Source: Andeanibacterium fulvum (GTDB lineage: Bacteria; Pseudomonadota; Alphaproteobacteria; Sphingomonadales; Sphingomonadaceae). Taken from it: a stretch of DNA of 64,000 bases. Each line of letters begins with the position of its first letter. Within the stretch, counting starts at the first letter, position 1. The notes under the pieces are model-generated. The model ran no database searches. It was not told where the DNA came from and saw only the letters and a program-made list of their open reading frames with translations. The position numbers and the translations under genes were made by a program. The stretch covers positions 558,001 to 622,000 of the forward strand of contig NZ_JBANRM010000001.1 in NCBI RefSeq assembly GCF_037154085.1, in the 5' to 3' direction. Shown here one piece after another: positions 42,382 through 50,362 of the stretch.

Positions 42382-42470
42382 TCGTCATTGCGAGCGAAGC
42401 GAAGCAATCCAAGGCCTTTGCGCGATCCGCCCTGGATTGCTTCGGAGGCTACGCCTCCTCGCAATGACGA
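42382..42470. repeat. Palindromic repeat, family A, copy 2
   Basis: It has the same 13-bp inverted ends TCGTCATTGCGAG/CTCGCAATGACGA, with GAAGCAATCC and GGATTGCTTCGG inside. It lies between guaB and the 3-hydroxybutyrate dehydrogenase gene. Confidence 0.9.
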
Positions 42471-42476
42471 ATTAAT

Positions 42477-43250
42477 TCACTCCGCCGTCCACCCGCCATC
42501 GATCGAGTAATTTGCCCCATTGATATTCTGCGCCTCGTCCCGGCAGAGGAACAGCGCAAGCGCAGCCACTTCCTCCACCTGGACGAACTTCTTCGTCGGC
42601 TGCTTTGCCAGCAGCACGTCATGCATCACCTGTTCGCGCGTCATGCCCCGCGCCTTCATTGTGTCGGGAATCTGGTTTTCAACCAGCGGGGTCCAGACAT
42701 AGCCGGGGCTGATGCAATTTACCGTGGTGCCGAACGGGGCCAGTTCCAGCGCCAGCGTCTTGGTCAGCCCCGCGATCCCGTGCTTGGCGGCGACGTAAGC
42801 TGCCTTGAAAGGCGAGGCGACAAGCGAATGGGCGCTGGCCGTGTTGATGATGCGCCCCCAGCCCGCCGCCTTCATATGCGGAATGGCAATGCGGCTGGTG
42901 TCGAAAGCGGCCGTGAGATTGAGCGCGATGATCGCGTCCCATTTCTCGGGCGGGAATTCGTCTACCGGGGCAACGTGTTGCATCCCGGCATTGTTGACCA
43001 GAATGTCGACCTCTCCGGCAGCCTCCATCAGTGCTTCCACACCGGAACGCTGCATCAGATCGGCCGGGACATGCATCGCATCGGCCCCGCTCATGGCCGA
43101 CAATTCGTGCAGGATCGCCGCAATCGCTTCCGCATCGCCGAAGCCGTTGAGCACCACCGCAGCACCCTCTGCCGCCAGCGCGCGGGCGATGCCGAGCCCG
43201 ATGCCGGAAGTCGATCCCGTTACGACGGCGCGCTTACCCTTGAGGAACAT
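42477..43250 (-). CDS. bdhA: 3-hydroxybutyrate dehydrogenase (SDR)
   Basis: A 257-residue classical SDR. The cofactor motif is VVTGSTSGIGLGIARAL, the central motif VDILVNNAGMQHVAPVDEFP, and the catalytic serine, tyrosine and lysine fall in TASAHSLVASPFKAAYVAAK. NAGMQHVAP and CISPGYVWTPLVENQIPDT are characteristic of D-3-hydroxybutyrate dehydrogenases, which interconvert 3-hydroxybutyrate and acetoacetate in polyhydroxybutyrate and ketone metabolism. Full length with a natural C-terminus (SIDGGWTAE). No polyhydroxybutyrate genes are adjacent. Confidence 0.9.
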   Translation of the reverse strand: MFLKGKRAVVTGSTSGIGLGIARALAAEGAAVVLNGFGDAEAIAAILHELSAMSGADAMHVPADLMQRSGVEALMEAAGEVDILVNNAGMQHVAPVDEFPPEKWDAIIALNLTAAFDTSRIAIPHMKAAGWGRIINTASAHSLVASPFKAAYVAAKHGIAGLTKTLALELAPFGTTVNCISPGYVWTPLVENQIPDTMKARGMTREQVMHDVLLAKQPTKKFVQVEEVAALALFLCRDEAQNINGANYSIDGGWTAE

Positions 43251-43348
43251 GCTCGACTCCCTGACGAATGCCGTGGCAGAATTCGCGCCAAGCGGGCGGC
43301 AGGTCCAGCCCTTTTTCGCAACTGCACAATAGCGGGAATGCCTCTTCG

Positions 43349-44218
43349 ATGCGCCTCAACGACTTCAACCCGGCCAATATCCGCGTGCGCGACCAGCGGG
43401 GCGGCGGCGGGGGCGGCGGTCTTCCCGGCGGCGGGATCGGCATCGTGGGCGTGCTGGTTGTGCTGGCAGTGGCTTATTTCACCGGGGCAGACCCGGCGCA
43501 GCTGCTGGGCGGATTGCAGGATGCGCAGCAGGGCCAGGTGCAGGAACAGACGGCAGGCGGTCGCACCGTGGAAGAAAGCTGCGCGGTCAACCAGTACAGC
43601 ACCGAAGCCTGCGCGCATCTCGCCAGCCTCAACGAGACGTGGGAGCCCAAATTCCGCGCGGCGAATGTCGCGTTCGAGCAGCCCACGCTCAATTTCTATG
43701 CCCGCTCCGGCAGTTCCGGCTGCGGCGAGGCACAAAGCGCGATGGGCCCGTTCTACTGCCCCAGCGACATGGGCATCTATATCGACACCGATTTCTTCGA
43801 CGAGATGGCCCAGCGCATGGGCGCCAAGGGCGATTTCGCCCGCGCTTATGTGATGGCGCATGAATATGGCCATCACGTGCAGAACCTTACCGGGCTTGCC
43901 CGGCAAATCCGCCAGTTGCAGCAGCGGAACCCCGATCAGGACAATGCCCTGCAAGTGCGGATGGAGCTTCAGGCCGATTGCTATGCCGGCGTCTGGGCAG
44001 CAAATAACCGCGCCCGGATCGAGCCAGGCGACATCGAGGAAGGCATGGCCGCAGCCCACTCCGTCGGCGACGACACGTTGATGGAGCAAGCCGGACGGAG
44101 GCCGGTGGAGGCCGCCTTCACCCATGGTTCAAGTGCGCAGCGTATGAAGTGGCTGAAAACAGGGCTCGAAACAGGAAACGAAGATAGCTGTGACACCTTC
44201 GCCGATATTCTCCGCTAG
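43349..44218 (+). CDS. Neutral zinc metallopeptidase (YpfJ-like)
   Basis: A 289-residue membrane-anchored protein from the ATG at 43349 (MRLNDFNPANIRVRDQRGGG). A glycine-rich linker is followed by one membrane segment (IGIVGVLVVLAVAYFTG) and an extracytoplasmic domain. The zinc site HEYGHHVQNLTG begins near residue 171; a downstream ELQADCYAGVWA gives the third ligand. Family members are predicted metalloproteases of unknown substrate. The end overlaps the next gene's GTG start by 29 nt. The first part of the longer open frame upstream is antisense shadow of the divergent gene's spacer. Confidence 0.9.
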   Translation: MRLNDFNPANIRVRDQRGGGGGGGLPGGGIGIVGVLVVLAVAYFTGADPAQLLGGLQDAQQGQVQEQTAGGRTVEESCAVNQYSTEACAHLASLNETWEPKFRAANVAFEQPTLNFYARSGSSGCGEAQSAMGPFYCPSDMGIYIDTDFFDEMAQRMGAKGDFARAYVMAHEYGHHVQNLTGLARQIRQLQQRNPDQDNALQVRMELQADCYAGVWAANNRARIEPGDIEEGMAAAHSVGDDTLMEQAGRRPVEAAFTHGSSAQRMKWLKTGLETGNEDSCDTFADILR

Positions 44219-44804
44219 GGCACTCGCCGCCACTGCCGCCTGCGCCCTCCTCGCCGCTCCGCTCGCCGCGCGTGACGAGCCCAAGCCGATAACCGACGAC
44301 AAAGTGACCGCGCGGGACGTGGCCGTCACGCCGATCGAAGACCTCAATCTGGAAAAGGACGAGATTCCGCCCCTGCTCCTCGCAGCACAGGCCGATCCCT
44401 ATGCCACTGCCGGGCTGAACAAATGCAGCAGGATCATCGTGGCAGTGGAAGAACTGGACGCCATCCTCGGCCCCGATTTCGACGTCGCCACTGCCGATGA
44501 GCGCAAGATGACCGTGGGCAGCGTGGCCAAGTCAGTCGTCGGCGCGCTGATCCCCTTTCGCGGCGTGATCCGCGAAATCTCCGGCGCCAACAAGCATGAA
44601 CGCGAATTTCAGGATGCGATCATGGCCGGCGTGATGCGCCGCGCCTATCTGAAGGGCATCGGCCTGAAACAGGGCTGCCGCTACCCCGCCCGCCCGGCAG
44701 ACGACGCTGTGCGCGCAAGGCTGGCGAAGGAAGCGGAACAGGCGCGACTGGTGGAAGAACAGGCCAAGCAGCAGCAGGAAGCGGTCAAGAACGCCAAGGA
44801 CTAG
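44190..44804 (+). CDS. Exported protein of unknown function
   Basis: A 204-residue protein starting at GTG 44190, inside the end of the metallopeptidase gene (29-nt overlap), so it is co-translated. The N-terminus TPSPIFSARALAATAACALL with cleavage near APLAA is a signal peptide. The middle has cysteines (GLNKCSRIIVAVEELDAIL and LKQGCRYPARP), and the C-terminus is a charged coiled-coil-like helix (EAEQARLVEEQAKQQQEAVK). No family is recognised. Coupling suggests it works with the metallopeptidase at the envelope. Confidence 0.72.
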   Translation: MTPSPIFSARALAATAACALLAAPLAARDEPKPITDDKVTARDVAVTPIEDLNLEKDEIPPLLLAAQADPYATAGLNKCSRIIVAVEELDAILGPDFDVATADERKMTVGSVAKSVVGALIPFRGVIREISGANKHEREFQDAIMAGVMRRAYLKGIGLKQGCRYPARPADDAVRARLAKEAEQARLVEEQAKQQQEAVKNAKD

Positions 44805-44826
44805 GCTGCCCGCCGAATTCAGCCGT

Positions 44827-46554
44827 TCAGCTGTCCGTTTCCAGCCGTTCGATTTCCCGGTCGAGCGATTCCAGCACTTCCTCCCGCGTTTCGGCATTCA
44901 GCGAACGGTCGCGGGCGATGCTGGTGCGGGCTTCCTGCAACGCGGCGCGAGCGCGGCCATTGGCGCTGGCGGCAATGGTGCGGCACAGGACGAAAGCCTG
45001 CGCCTTGGCGCCATTAGCCGTGGCGCGGGCAACACGGGTGGGATTGCCTTCATCGTCGCAACCGAAGTCGGAACCGGTAGCGCGGACATTGACCGCCATT
45101 GGCGAGCCGGGCTTGCCATAGCGGGCCTCGACCTGCTTGCCCCAGGCTTCCCACTGCTTCTCCCATTGTTCGGCCTGCCGCTCCCATTCCTCGCCGAACT
45201 TGTCCCAATCCTTCGCGGCCATTTTCGCGCGCATCTCTTCCAGCGCCTTGCGCTGTTCCGCCGTCAGCGGCCTATCGCTCTGCAGCACGAAGCTGCGCAC
45301 CTTGCCCGGAGCCTCGTCGCTGGACTGGCTGAAGACATAGACCTGCTTGTGCTCACTCTTCGTGCCATCGCCCTTTGCCTCATCGGTCTGGCGGCTCTGG
45401 AAAGTGAACACATGCGGCGCATCGGGGACCGGCGGCACAGCGGGCACCGGGGGAACAGGCGGAGCCGGCGGTACGGGCGCGAGCGGAGCTTCCGGCGGCG
45501 CTGGAGGTGCTGGCGGTTCGGGCAGCAGATTGCCCTGTTCGGCATAGCTGATCGAGGCAGTCAGCGGCAGGGCCAGCACGGCACCGGCCAGCAACAGGCG
45601 CCCGGCAATCCGGCGGCGCGGAGAAACATCCGTCATGGTGAGGCTCCTCAAACGATGGATGATCGTTTTTTCGCCCAGCAGCGGGCCGAAATTGCGATGC
45701 CCGGCCATGGGCGCCGCCAGCGACAGGCGCGGCCCGGCAGCGAAACTGGCGATCACCCGGCCATATTGCGCCCGCACCTGCGGATCGTGGCGAGAGACCA
45801 CTCGCGCATCGCAGGCGGCCTCCTGATCGCGGCGCATGGCACGCCAGCCCAGCCAGGCAAGCGGATTGAACCAATGCAGCGCCAGGATCGGCTGGGCGAG
45901 GATATTGGCCAGCAGATCGTGCCCGCGATGATGGGCAAGCTCATGCTCGATCGCCAGATCGCGCGCCGCGCGGTCTTCCATGGCCATGAATTCCAGCGGC
46001 AGGGCAATCACCTTGTCGCTGACGCCGAAGGCCACGGGGGAATTGACCGCCGGGCTTTCCACCAGCCTGATCCGGCCCACTTCCCCCACCGGGCGCGCGC
46101 CGGCCAGCAGCCAGTCGCGCATGCGGTAATAGGTCCACCAGCGCCAGACGAGGAACGCCGCCGCCCCGCCTAGCCAGGCAACCAACAGCGCGTTGCCCAG
46201 AACCAGGCTCCAGCTTTCCCAGAAACCGGGGGCGGAGGGCGGGGCGAAATCGGGCAGCGAGGCGGGCATGGAAACCGGCTGCGCCATTGCCGAAGAAGCG
46301 GAGTGCATGGGAAGCTCGGCCAGCGGTGCCAGTTCGGCCACACCGGAAGCGGTCGCGACCGTTTCAGCGGCGGGTTCGGGCGCGAGGCTGGCGGGCAGCA
46401 CAACCGGCGGCATCACGAAGCGCAGCAGCGGCAGCGCCCAAAGCGCATAGCTCGTCTGCGGCCCGAACTGGCGCGCCACGGGGCCACGAAGCAGCAGCAC
46501 CAGCGCAATCAGCGCCCCGCTGTAGATCAGCGTATCGGTGAGCCAGGAGATCAT
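44827..46554 (-). CDS. BlaR1-type M56 membrane metallopeptidase with unusual C-terminal region
   Basis: A 575-residue antirepressor-like protease. Its N-terminal half has membrane helices and the M56 zinc motif AIEHELAHHRGHDLLANI (HELAH near residue 205), then ILALHWFNPLAW. After a further helix (LLLAGAVLALPLTASISYA) comes a proline/alanine-rich tract (PPAPPVPPVPAVPPVPDAPH) and a long charged helical segment (EEMRAKMAAKDWDKFGEEWE). There is no penicillin-binding SxxK/SxN/KTG domain as in true BlaR1, so the signal is probably not a beta-lactam bound by acylation. It overlaps the blaI-like gene by 4 nt and should cleave that repressor when triggered. Confidence 0.88.
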   Translation of the reverse strand: MISWLTDTLIYSGALIALVLLLRGPVARQFGPQTSYALWALPLLRFVMPPVVLPASLAPEPAAETVATASGVAELAPLAELPMHSASSAMAQPVSMPASLPDFAPPSAPGFWESWSLVLGNALLVAWLGGAAAFLVWRWWTYYRMRDWLLAGARPVGEVGRIRLVESPAVNSPVAFGVSDKVIALPLEFMAMEDRAARDLAIEHELAHHRGHDLLANILAQPILALHWFNPLAWLGWRAMRRDQEAACDARVVSRHDPQVRAQYGRVIASFAAGPRLSLAAPMAGHRNFGPLLGEKTIIHRLRSLTMTDVSPRRRIAGRLLLAGAVLALPLTASISYAEQGNLLPEPPAPPAPPEAPLAPVPPAPPVPPVPAVPPVPDAPHVFTFQSRQTDEAKGDGTKSEHKQVYVFSQSSDEAPGKVRSFVLQSDRPLTAEQRKALEEMRAKMAAKDWDKFGEEWERQAEQWEKQWEAWGKQVEARYGKPGSPMAVNVRATGSDFGCDDEGNPTRVARATANGAKAQAFVLCRTIAASANGRARAALQEARTSIARDRSLNAETREEVLESLDREIERLETDS

Positions 46555-46952
46555 TGCCTGATCTCCCGCAGAAGGGCCTCGATCTCGGCTATGTCCTCTT
46601 CCGACAATGCCTCGGCTTCAGCCAGATGGGCCAGCAAGGGCGCGGCGCGACCGCCGAACAGGCGATCGACCAGACGGCGCGATTCCCCGCCGACATAATC
46701 CGCACGTTCCAGCAACGGACGATAGAGGAAACGGCGCCCGTCAGGCTCTGTCGCCACGGCCTGCTTGGTGACCAGGCGCGACAGCAGGGTCTTCACCGTG
46801 GCAAGGCTCCAGTCGCGGCTTTCGCCTACCTTATCCGCCACATCGGCGGCGGTAAGCGGCGATCGCTCCCACAGCGCTTCCATCACGGCATGTTCTGCTT
46901 CGCTAATCCGTTCGGGCCTGCCTGCACCCAGGCCCTCATCATTCTCCGCCAC
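46551..46952 (-). CDS. BlaI/MecI/CopY-family repressor
   Basis: A 133-residue winged-helix repressor with ISEAEHAVMEALWERSPLTA, VADKVGESRDWSLATVKTLL and SRLVTKQAVATEPDGRRFLY, the MecI/BlaI DNA-binding domain, and a short C-terminal helical dimerisation region. It would hold the operon and perhaps other genes off until the membrane protease downstream cuts it. A palindrome TACAGATGTA at 46996-47005, 44 nt upstream of its start, matches the class operator TACAnnTGTA and implies autoregulation. The effector class cannot be told from the regulator alone. Confidence 0.92.
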   Translation of the reverse strand: MAENDEGLGAGRPERISEAEHAVMEALWERSPLTAADVADKVGESRDWSLATVKTLLSRLVTKQAVATEPDGRRFLYRPLLERADYVGGESRRLVDRLFGGRAAPLLAHLAEAEALSEEDIAEIEALLREIRQ

Positions 46953-46995
46953 GAGTCCCTCCCTCGTATTGCCAAGCGGTTACGAAGCATACGAC

Positions 46996-47005
46996 TACAG
47001 ATGTA
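46996..47005. promoter_or_regulatory. BlaI/CopY-type operator TACAGATGTA
   Basis: A perfect TACA-N2-TGTA palindrome, the core recognised by BlaI/MecI/CopY repressors. It lies between the blaI-like gene and lldD, so it could control the repressor operon and, at a distance, lldD. A partial half-site CACAGATG follows at about 47013. Confidence 0.7.
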
Positions 47006-47141
47006 ATCTGAAGCACAGATGAACAATGCGACAGGTCGCGTCGTGGGGCGACCGGATGGCTCACGCCCATATTCTTGGCTGGGGCGGGATCGGACAGCAG
47101 CCTAGTGGAAATTCCGGCCACGCCCGGCTAACTGACGTCCC

Positions 47142-48320
47142 ATGTCCGTAAACGCCCCTTCGCGCCGCGTCGCGCGCCTCGCCGATTGTCACAATATCGA
47201 GGATTTCCGGCTGCTGGCCCACCGCAAGCTGCCCTTCCCCGTCTATCACTACATCGACGGCGCCGGGGATGACGAGATCACGAAGCGCCGCAACACCAGT
47301 GCCTTCGACGATTGCGACCTCGTGCCCAACGTGCTGGCGGGCGTGGAGGAGGTGGACACTTCCGTCACCGTGATGGGCAAGAAGACGCCCCTGCCCCTGA
47401 TCCTTTCCCCCACCGCCTTGCAGCGCCTGTTCCACTGGCAGGGCGAACGCGCCGTGGCCGCCGTGGCGGAAAAATTCGGCCTGTGGTTCGGCATTTCCAG
47501 CCTGGGCAGCGTTTCGGTGGAGGAAGTGGGCGCCCGCTTTACCGGGCCCAAGATGCTCCAATATTACTATCACAAGGACCGGGGCCTGAACGCCGCCCTG
47601 ATCGAAATGGCGCGCGCGGCGAAGTTCGATGCGATTGCGCTGACCGTCGACACGATCGTGGCCGGCAAGCGCGAACGCTGCCTGCGCACCGGCTTCACCA
47701 GTCCGCCGAAAATCACCCCGGCCAGCTTCCTGTCCTACGCCACCAAGCCGCGCTGGGCGCTGGACTATATGTTCCGCGAGAAGTTCTCCCTCCCCAACCT
47801 TGAAAAGCATGTGGCGGCGGGCACCAATGTCGCCACGTCCGTGGCGGATTACTTCAACACCATGCTGGACCAGTCGATGGACTGGAAGGCGGCGGACAAG
47901 CTGCGGCAGGATTGGGGCGGCACTTTCGCGCTGAAAGGCATCATGTCTGTCGCCGATGCCAAGCGCGCAGCGGAAATCGGCGTGGATGCGATCTGGGTTT
48001 CCAACCATGGCGGCCGCCAGCTCGACGGCAGCCGTTCGCCTTTCGACCAGCTGGCCGAGATCGTCGACGCCGTGGGCGACAAGGTGGACGTCATCATGGA
48101 TGGCGGCGTGCGGCGCGGCACCCATATCCTCAAGGCCCTGTCCGTCGGCGCCAAGGCCGTCGCAGGTGGGCGCCTCTATCTCTACGCCCTCGCCGCTGCC
48201 GGGCAGGCCGGTGTGGACCGTGCCGTCTCGATCCTTGAAAACGAGATCATCCGTGACATGAAGCTGATGGGCGCAAAATCCGTTGCGGACCTGTCGCGTG
48301 AAAATCTGAGGTGGCGATGA
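47142..48320 (+). CDS. lldD: FMN-dependent L-lactate dehydrogenase (alpha-hydroxy acid oxidase family)
   Basis: A 392-residue FMN enzyme oxidising L-lactate to pyruvate and feeding electrons to the respiratory chain. FVYHYIDGAGDDE-like start (here FPVYHYIDGAGDDEITKRRN), ILSPTALQRLFHWQGE, FDAIALTVDTIVAGKRERCL, and the catalytic/FMN region GIMSVADAKRAAEIGVDAIW with SNHGGRQLDGSRSPFDQL are conserved, including the catalytic His of SNHGGRQLD. The length matches LldD rather than shorter glycolate oxidases. Its stop overlaps the next ATG (ATGA), so it is co-translated with the cyclophilin gene. Confidence 0.93.
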   Translation: MSVNAPSRRVARLADCHNIEDFRLLAHRKLPFPVYHYIDGAGDDEITKRRNTSAFDDCDLVPNVLAGVEEVDTSVTVMGKKTPLPLILSPTALQRLFHWQGERAVAAVAEKFGLWFGISSLGSVSVEEVGARFTGPKMLQYYYHKDRGLNAALIEMARAAKFDAIALTVDTIVAGKRERCLRTGFTSPPKITPASFLSYATKPRWALDYMFREKFSLPNLEKHVAAGTNVATSVADYFNTMLDQSMDWKAADKLRQDWGGTFALKGIMSVADAKRAAEIGVDAIWVSNHGGRQLDGSRSPFDQLAEIVDAVGDKVDVIMDGGVRRGTHILKALSVGAKAVAGGRLYLYALAAAGQAGVDRAVSILENEIIRDMKLMGAKSVADLSRENLRWR

Positions 48321-48982
48321 AACTGCTTGCCCTGCTGACCCTGGCACCGCTGCTGGCGCTGGCATCCCCCACATTGGCGGAAGACACCGCGCCTGCCGAG
48401 CCGACACCTGTTGCGGCGGAGCCGGAACGCGAATGGCAGACAGTGCCCGTCGCCATCGAAACCACGCTGGGCACCATCACTGTCGCCGTCGAGACCGAGC
48501 GCGCGCCGATCACGGCCAATAATTTCCTGCGCTATGCAGACGAACATCGGCTGGATGGGACGGAGTTCTACCGCGTGCTCAAACTAGAATGGGGCAAGCA
48601 GCCCAACGGGCTGATCCAGGGCGGCGCGCAGAACGATCCGGACCGTATCCTGCCCCCGATCGAGCATGAGCCGACCGACAAGACCGGCCTGTCCCACACG
48701 CGCGGCTCGCTTTCCATGGCGCGCTATGCGCCCGGTTCCGCCACGGCGGACTTCACCATCATGGTGGGCGATGTGACCGTGCTGGACGCCGATCTCAAAT
48801 CCGAAGACCCCGACCTGCGCGCGGGCTTTGCCGTGTTCGGCCATGTGACCGGCGGGATGGATGTGGTCGAGGCGATCTATGGCCAGCCCATCGACCCCGA
48901 CAAGGGCGAGGATTTCATCAAGGGCCAGTTGCTCGCCGCGCCGATCAAAATTCTCAGCGTAAAAAGGGTTGAGGCGCCCTGA
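48317..48982 (+). CDS. Exported cyclophilin-type peptidyl-prolyl isomerase
   Basis: A 221-residue protein with a signal peptide (KLLALLTLAPLLALASPTLA) and a cyclophilin domain: VAIETTLGTITVAVETERAP, ANNFLRYADEHRLDGTEFYR, IQGGAQNDPDRI, SLSMARYAPGSATADFTIMV and VFGHVTGGMDVVEAIY. The usual R-F-F triad is partly replaced, so activity is likely but not certain. It would assist folding in the periplasm. It overlaps lldD by 4 nt; its stop codon lies in a perfect 12-bp hairpin. Confidence 0.88.
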   Translation: MKLLALLTLAPLLALASPTLAEDTAPAEPTPVAAEPEREWQTVPVAIETTLGTITVAVETERAPITANNFLRYADEHRLDGTEFYRVLKLEWGKQPNGLIQGGAQNDPDRILPPIEHEPTDKTGLSHTRGSLSMARYAPGSATADFTIMVGDVTVLDADLKSEDPDLRAGFAVFGHVTGGMDVVEAIYGQPIDPDKGEDFIKGQLLAAPIKILSVKRVEAP

Positions 48983-49007
48983 GGTGAGGGAGGTTTCAGG
49001 GCGCCTC
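48971..49007. terminator. Perfect 12-bp hairpin at the cyclophilin stop
   Basis: GAGGCGCCCTGA (48971-48982, ending in the TGA stop) pairs with TCAGGGCGCCTC (48996-49007) around a 13-nt loop. It separates the convergent cyclophilin and DUF1971 genes. No T run is seen on either side, so a role as bidirectional terminator or 3' stabiliser is inferred. Confidence 0.6.
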
Positions 49008-49041
49008 TGAGCCGCCTTGGCGAAAGCGGCCCCGGGGTTCG

Positions 49042-49368
49042 TCAGCGGTGGAAGGTGAGCGCGATGCTGAAGTCGCCCTCCACTTCCAGATGATGCGGAA
49101 CCTGTGGCGGTACCACCAGTTCCGCCGGAGCGGCCAAATCCTCCCGCTCCCCGCTGCCGTCTTCCCAGACGAAGACGGCGTGGCCGGCCTCAAGCCGTAA
49201 TTGGCCCCAAACGCCCTCCGCCAGCCTGTGCGTGCGCAGCAGGCCCGCCGGGAGATCGGCAGGTCCGAAAGGGCCGAGCGAGCGATAGGGGGCCGTCCCG
49301 TCCGGCAGCACCTTCGCTCGCCCGGCTGCCGCCTGTTCCGATGGCGTCAGCTGTTCCGATGACATCAT
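49042..49368 (-). CDS. DUF1971 domain protein
   Basis: A 108-residue small beta protein with the DUF1971 signature: KVLPDGTAPYRSLGPFGPAD, LLRTHRLAEGVWGQLRLEAG and PPQVPHHLEVEGDFSIALTF. In enteric bacteria relatives (YeaR) are nitrate/nitrite and NO induced. It is the third gene of a minus-strand operon behind a membrane protein and a truncated globin, opposite an NsrR-like regulator, which fits a role in nitrosative stress. The exact activity is unknown. The start ATG at 49368 is followed by a second ATG, either is usable. Confidence 0.85.
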   Translation of the reverse strand: MMSSEQLTPSEQAAAGRAKVLPDGTAPYRSLGPFGPADLPAGLLRTHRLAEGVWGQLRLEAGHAVFVWEDGSGEREDLAAPAELVVPPQVPHHLEVEGDFSIALTFHR

Positions 49369-49379
49369 CACGGTCCGGG

Positions 49380-49790
49380 TCACAATCCGGCCGAGGCGGC
49401 AATCAGCACGATCGCCATGCCAAAGAAGGCCAGCGCGATCGGCACGGTCAGCACCTGTGCCCACACCGCCCCGGCGCTCATCGGGCCGTAGATGGTCTGG
49501 AGCGGTTTGCCGGGTGTGACCTGTGCAGCGTCCTTTCCAGCCAGCCGGGCCAGGATGGCGCCGCAAGTGAAATAGGTGAGGATGAACAGGCCCGAGACCG
49601 CCAGCACCAGACGCGCCGGCCCGCTGCCGCCGCTCGCCAGCGCAAGCCCGGTGAAGAACATGCCGTAACAGGCGAACATCGTCTTCCAGATCGCCATGGG
49701 CAGTTGGAAGCCTTCGGGTCGCGCGGGCCGGTTATGCCCGATGGGTGCAGGTGTGTGGGCATCGGCCGGGAGTTCGGTTTTCTCAGGCAT
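49380..49790 (-). CDS. Small membrane protein in the globin operon
   Basis: A 136-residue protein from the ATG at 49790, which overlaps the globin stop by 8 nt. Three hydrophobic segments appear (about MAIWKTMFACYGMFFTGLAL, LVLAVSGLFILTYFTCGAIL and VLTVPIALAFFGMAIVLIAA). The N-terminus is soluble and proline rich. I recognise no named family. Its place between a group III truncated globin and a DUF1971 gene, under a predicted NsrR site, points to a function in nitric oxide resistance, perhaps in the membrane. Confidence 0.7.
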   Translation of the reverse strand: MPEKTELPADAHTPAPIGHNRPARPEGFQLPMAIWKTMFACYGMFFTGLALASGGSGPARLVLAVSGLFILTYFTCGAILARLAGKDAAQVTPGKPLQTIYGPMSAGAVWAQVLTVPIALAFFGMAIVLIAASAGL

Positions 49791-50283
49791 GGGGCAGGTC
49801 CTTTCCGGCTCGCGCCCCGGCAAGGCCGCTGCGCTGCGTTTCAATTCCGGTGAGCAGACTGTCGGCGATCATCCGCGCGCGCGCGCCGACCAGTCGCGTT
49901 GCCGCTGGATCGCGCTCGTCCTCGCGCAGAGTGGCGTAGAACAGGTCCAGCCAATGGGCGAAGTGGGAGGAATCGAGCCCCGGGATCGCCATGTGCTTGA
50001 CCATGGGATTGCCCGAAAATTCGCCGCTATTGTGCAGGATGGAACGCCAGAAGCGCTTCATCCGGCCCAGATGTTCGTCCCAGTCGGCAATGCGTTCGGC
50101 AAAGATCGGGCCGAGCAGATCGTCCTTGCGGATACGGGCGTAGAACCGGTCCACGAAGCTGGCGATGTAATCAGCATCGACGCCGATTGCCTCCGCCCTT
50201 GCGCGCTTGTCCTCCCGCGCGGCACGGGCGAAATCCTCGCCTTGCCGTACTGCTCCACTCTGCTGAACCGAGGCTTCGGTCAT
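49783..50283 (-). CDS. Group III-like truncated haemoglobin
   Basis: A 166-residue globin from the ATG at 50283, preceded by GGAG. The stretch DADYIASFVDRFYARIRKDD contains the FY pair, and the proximal histidine is expected in KHMAIPGLDSSHFAHWLDLF. Truncated globins bind O2 and NO and serve in NO detoxification. It is the first gene of a three-gene minus-strand operon and faces an Rrf2-type regulator, with the palindrome 50294-50322 over its promoter, so NO-responsive control is likely. An extra N-terminal 30 residues are poorly conserved, and an ATG at 50295 is an alternative start. Confidence 0.85.
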   Translation of the reverse strand: MTEASVQQSGAVRQGEDFARAAREDKRARAEAIGVDADYIASFVDRFYARIRKDDLLGPIFAERIADWDEHLGRMKRFWRSILHNSGEFSGNPMVKHMAIPGLDSSHFAHWLDLFYATLREDERDPAATRLVGARARMIADSLLTGIETQRSGLAGARAGKDLPHA

Positions 50284-50293
50284 CGCCGACTCC

Positions 50294-50322
50294 ATAAATA
50301 GGCATTTATAATTCCTATTTAT
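50294..50322. promoter_or_regulatory. NsrR-like operator over the globin promoter
   Basis: ATAAATAGG (50294-50302) and CCTATTTAT (50314-50322) are perfect 9-bp arms 11 bp apart. Read as 11-1-11 half-sites it resembles the NsrR consensus AAGATGCATTT-N-AAATGCATCTT, better on the left half. It overlaps an A+T-rich -10-like region for the globin gene. Confidence 0.7.
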
Positions 50323-50348
50323 CCGCCTTGCCTCGAAAAGCAATATCT

Positions 50349-50362
50349 GAAATACCTATTTC
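50349..50362. promoter_or_regulatory. Second palindrome directly before the nsrR-like start
   Basis: GAAATA and TATTTC flank CC, giving a 14-bp palindrome that ends one base before the regulator's ATG at 50363. Its TACCTATTTC half resembles the arm of the 50294 site. The location suggests autoregulation, and leaves little room for a ribosome site. Confidence 0.6.
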
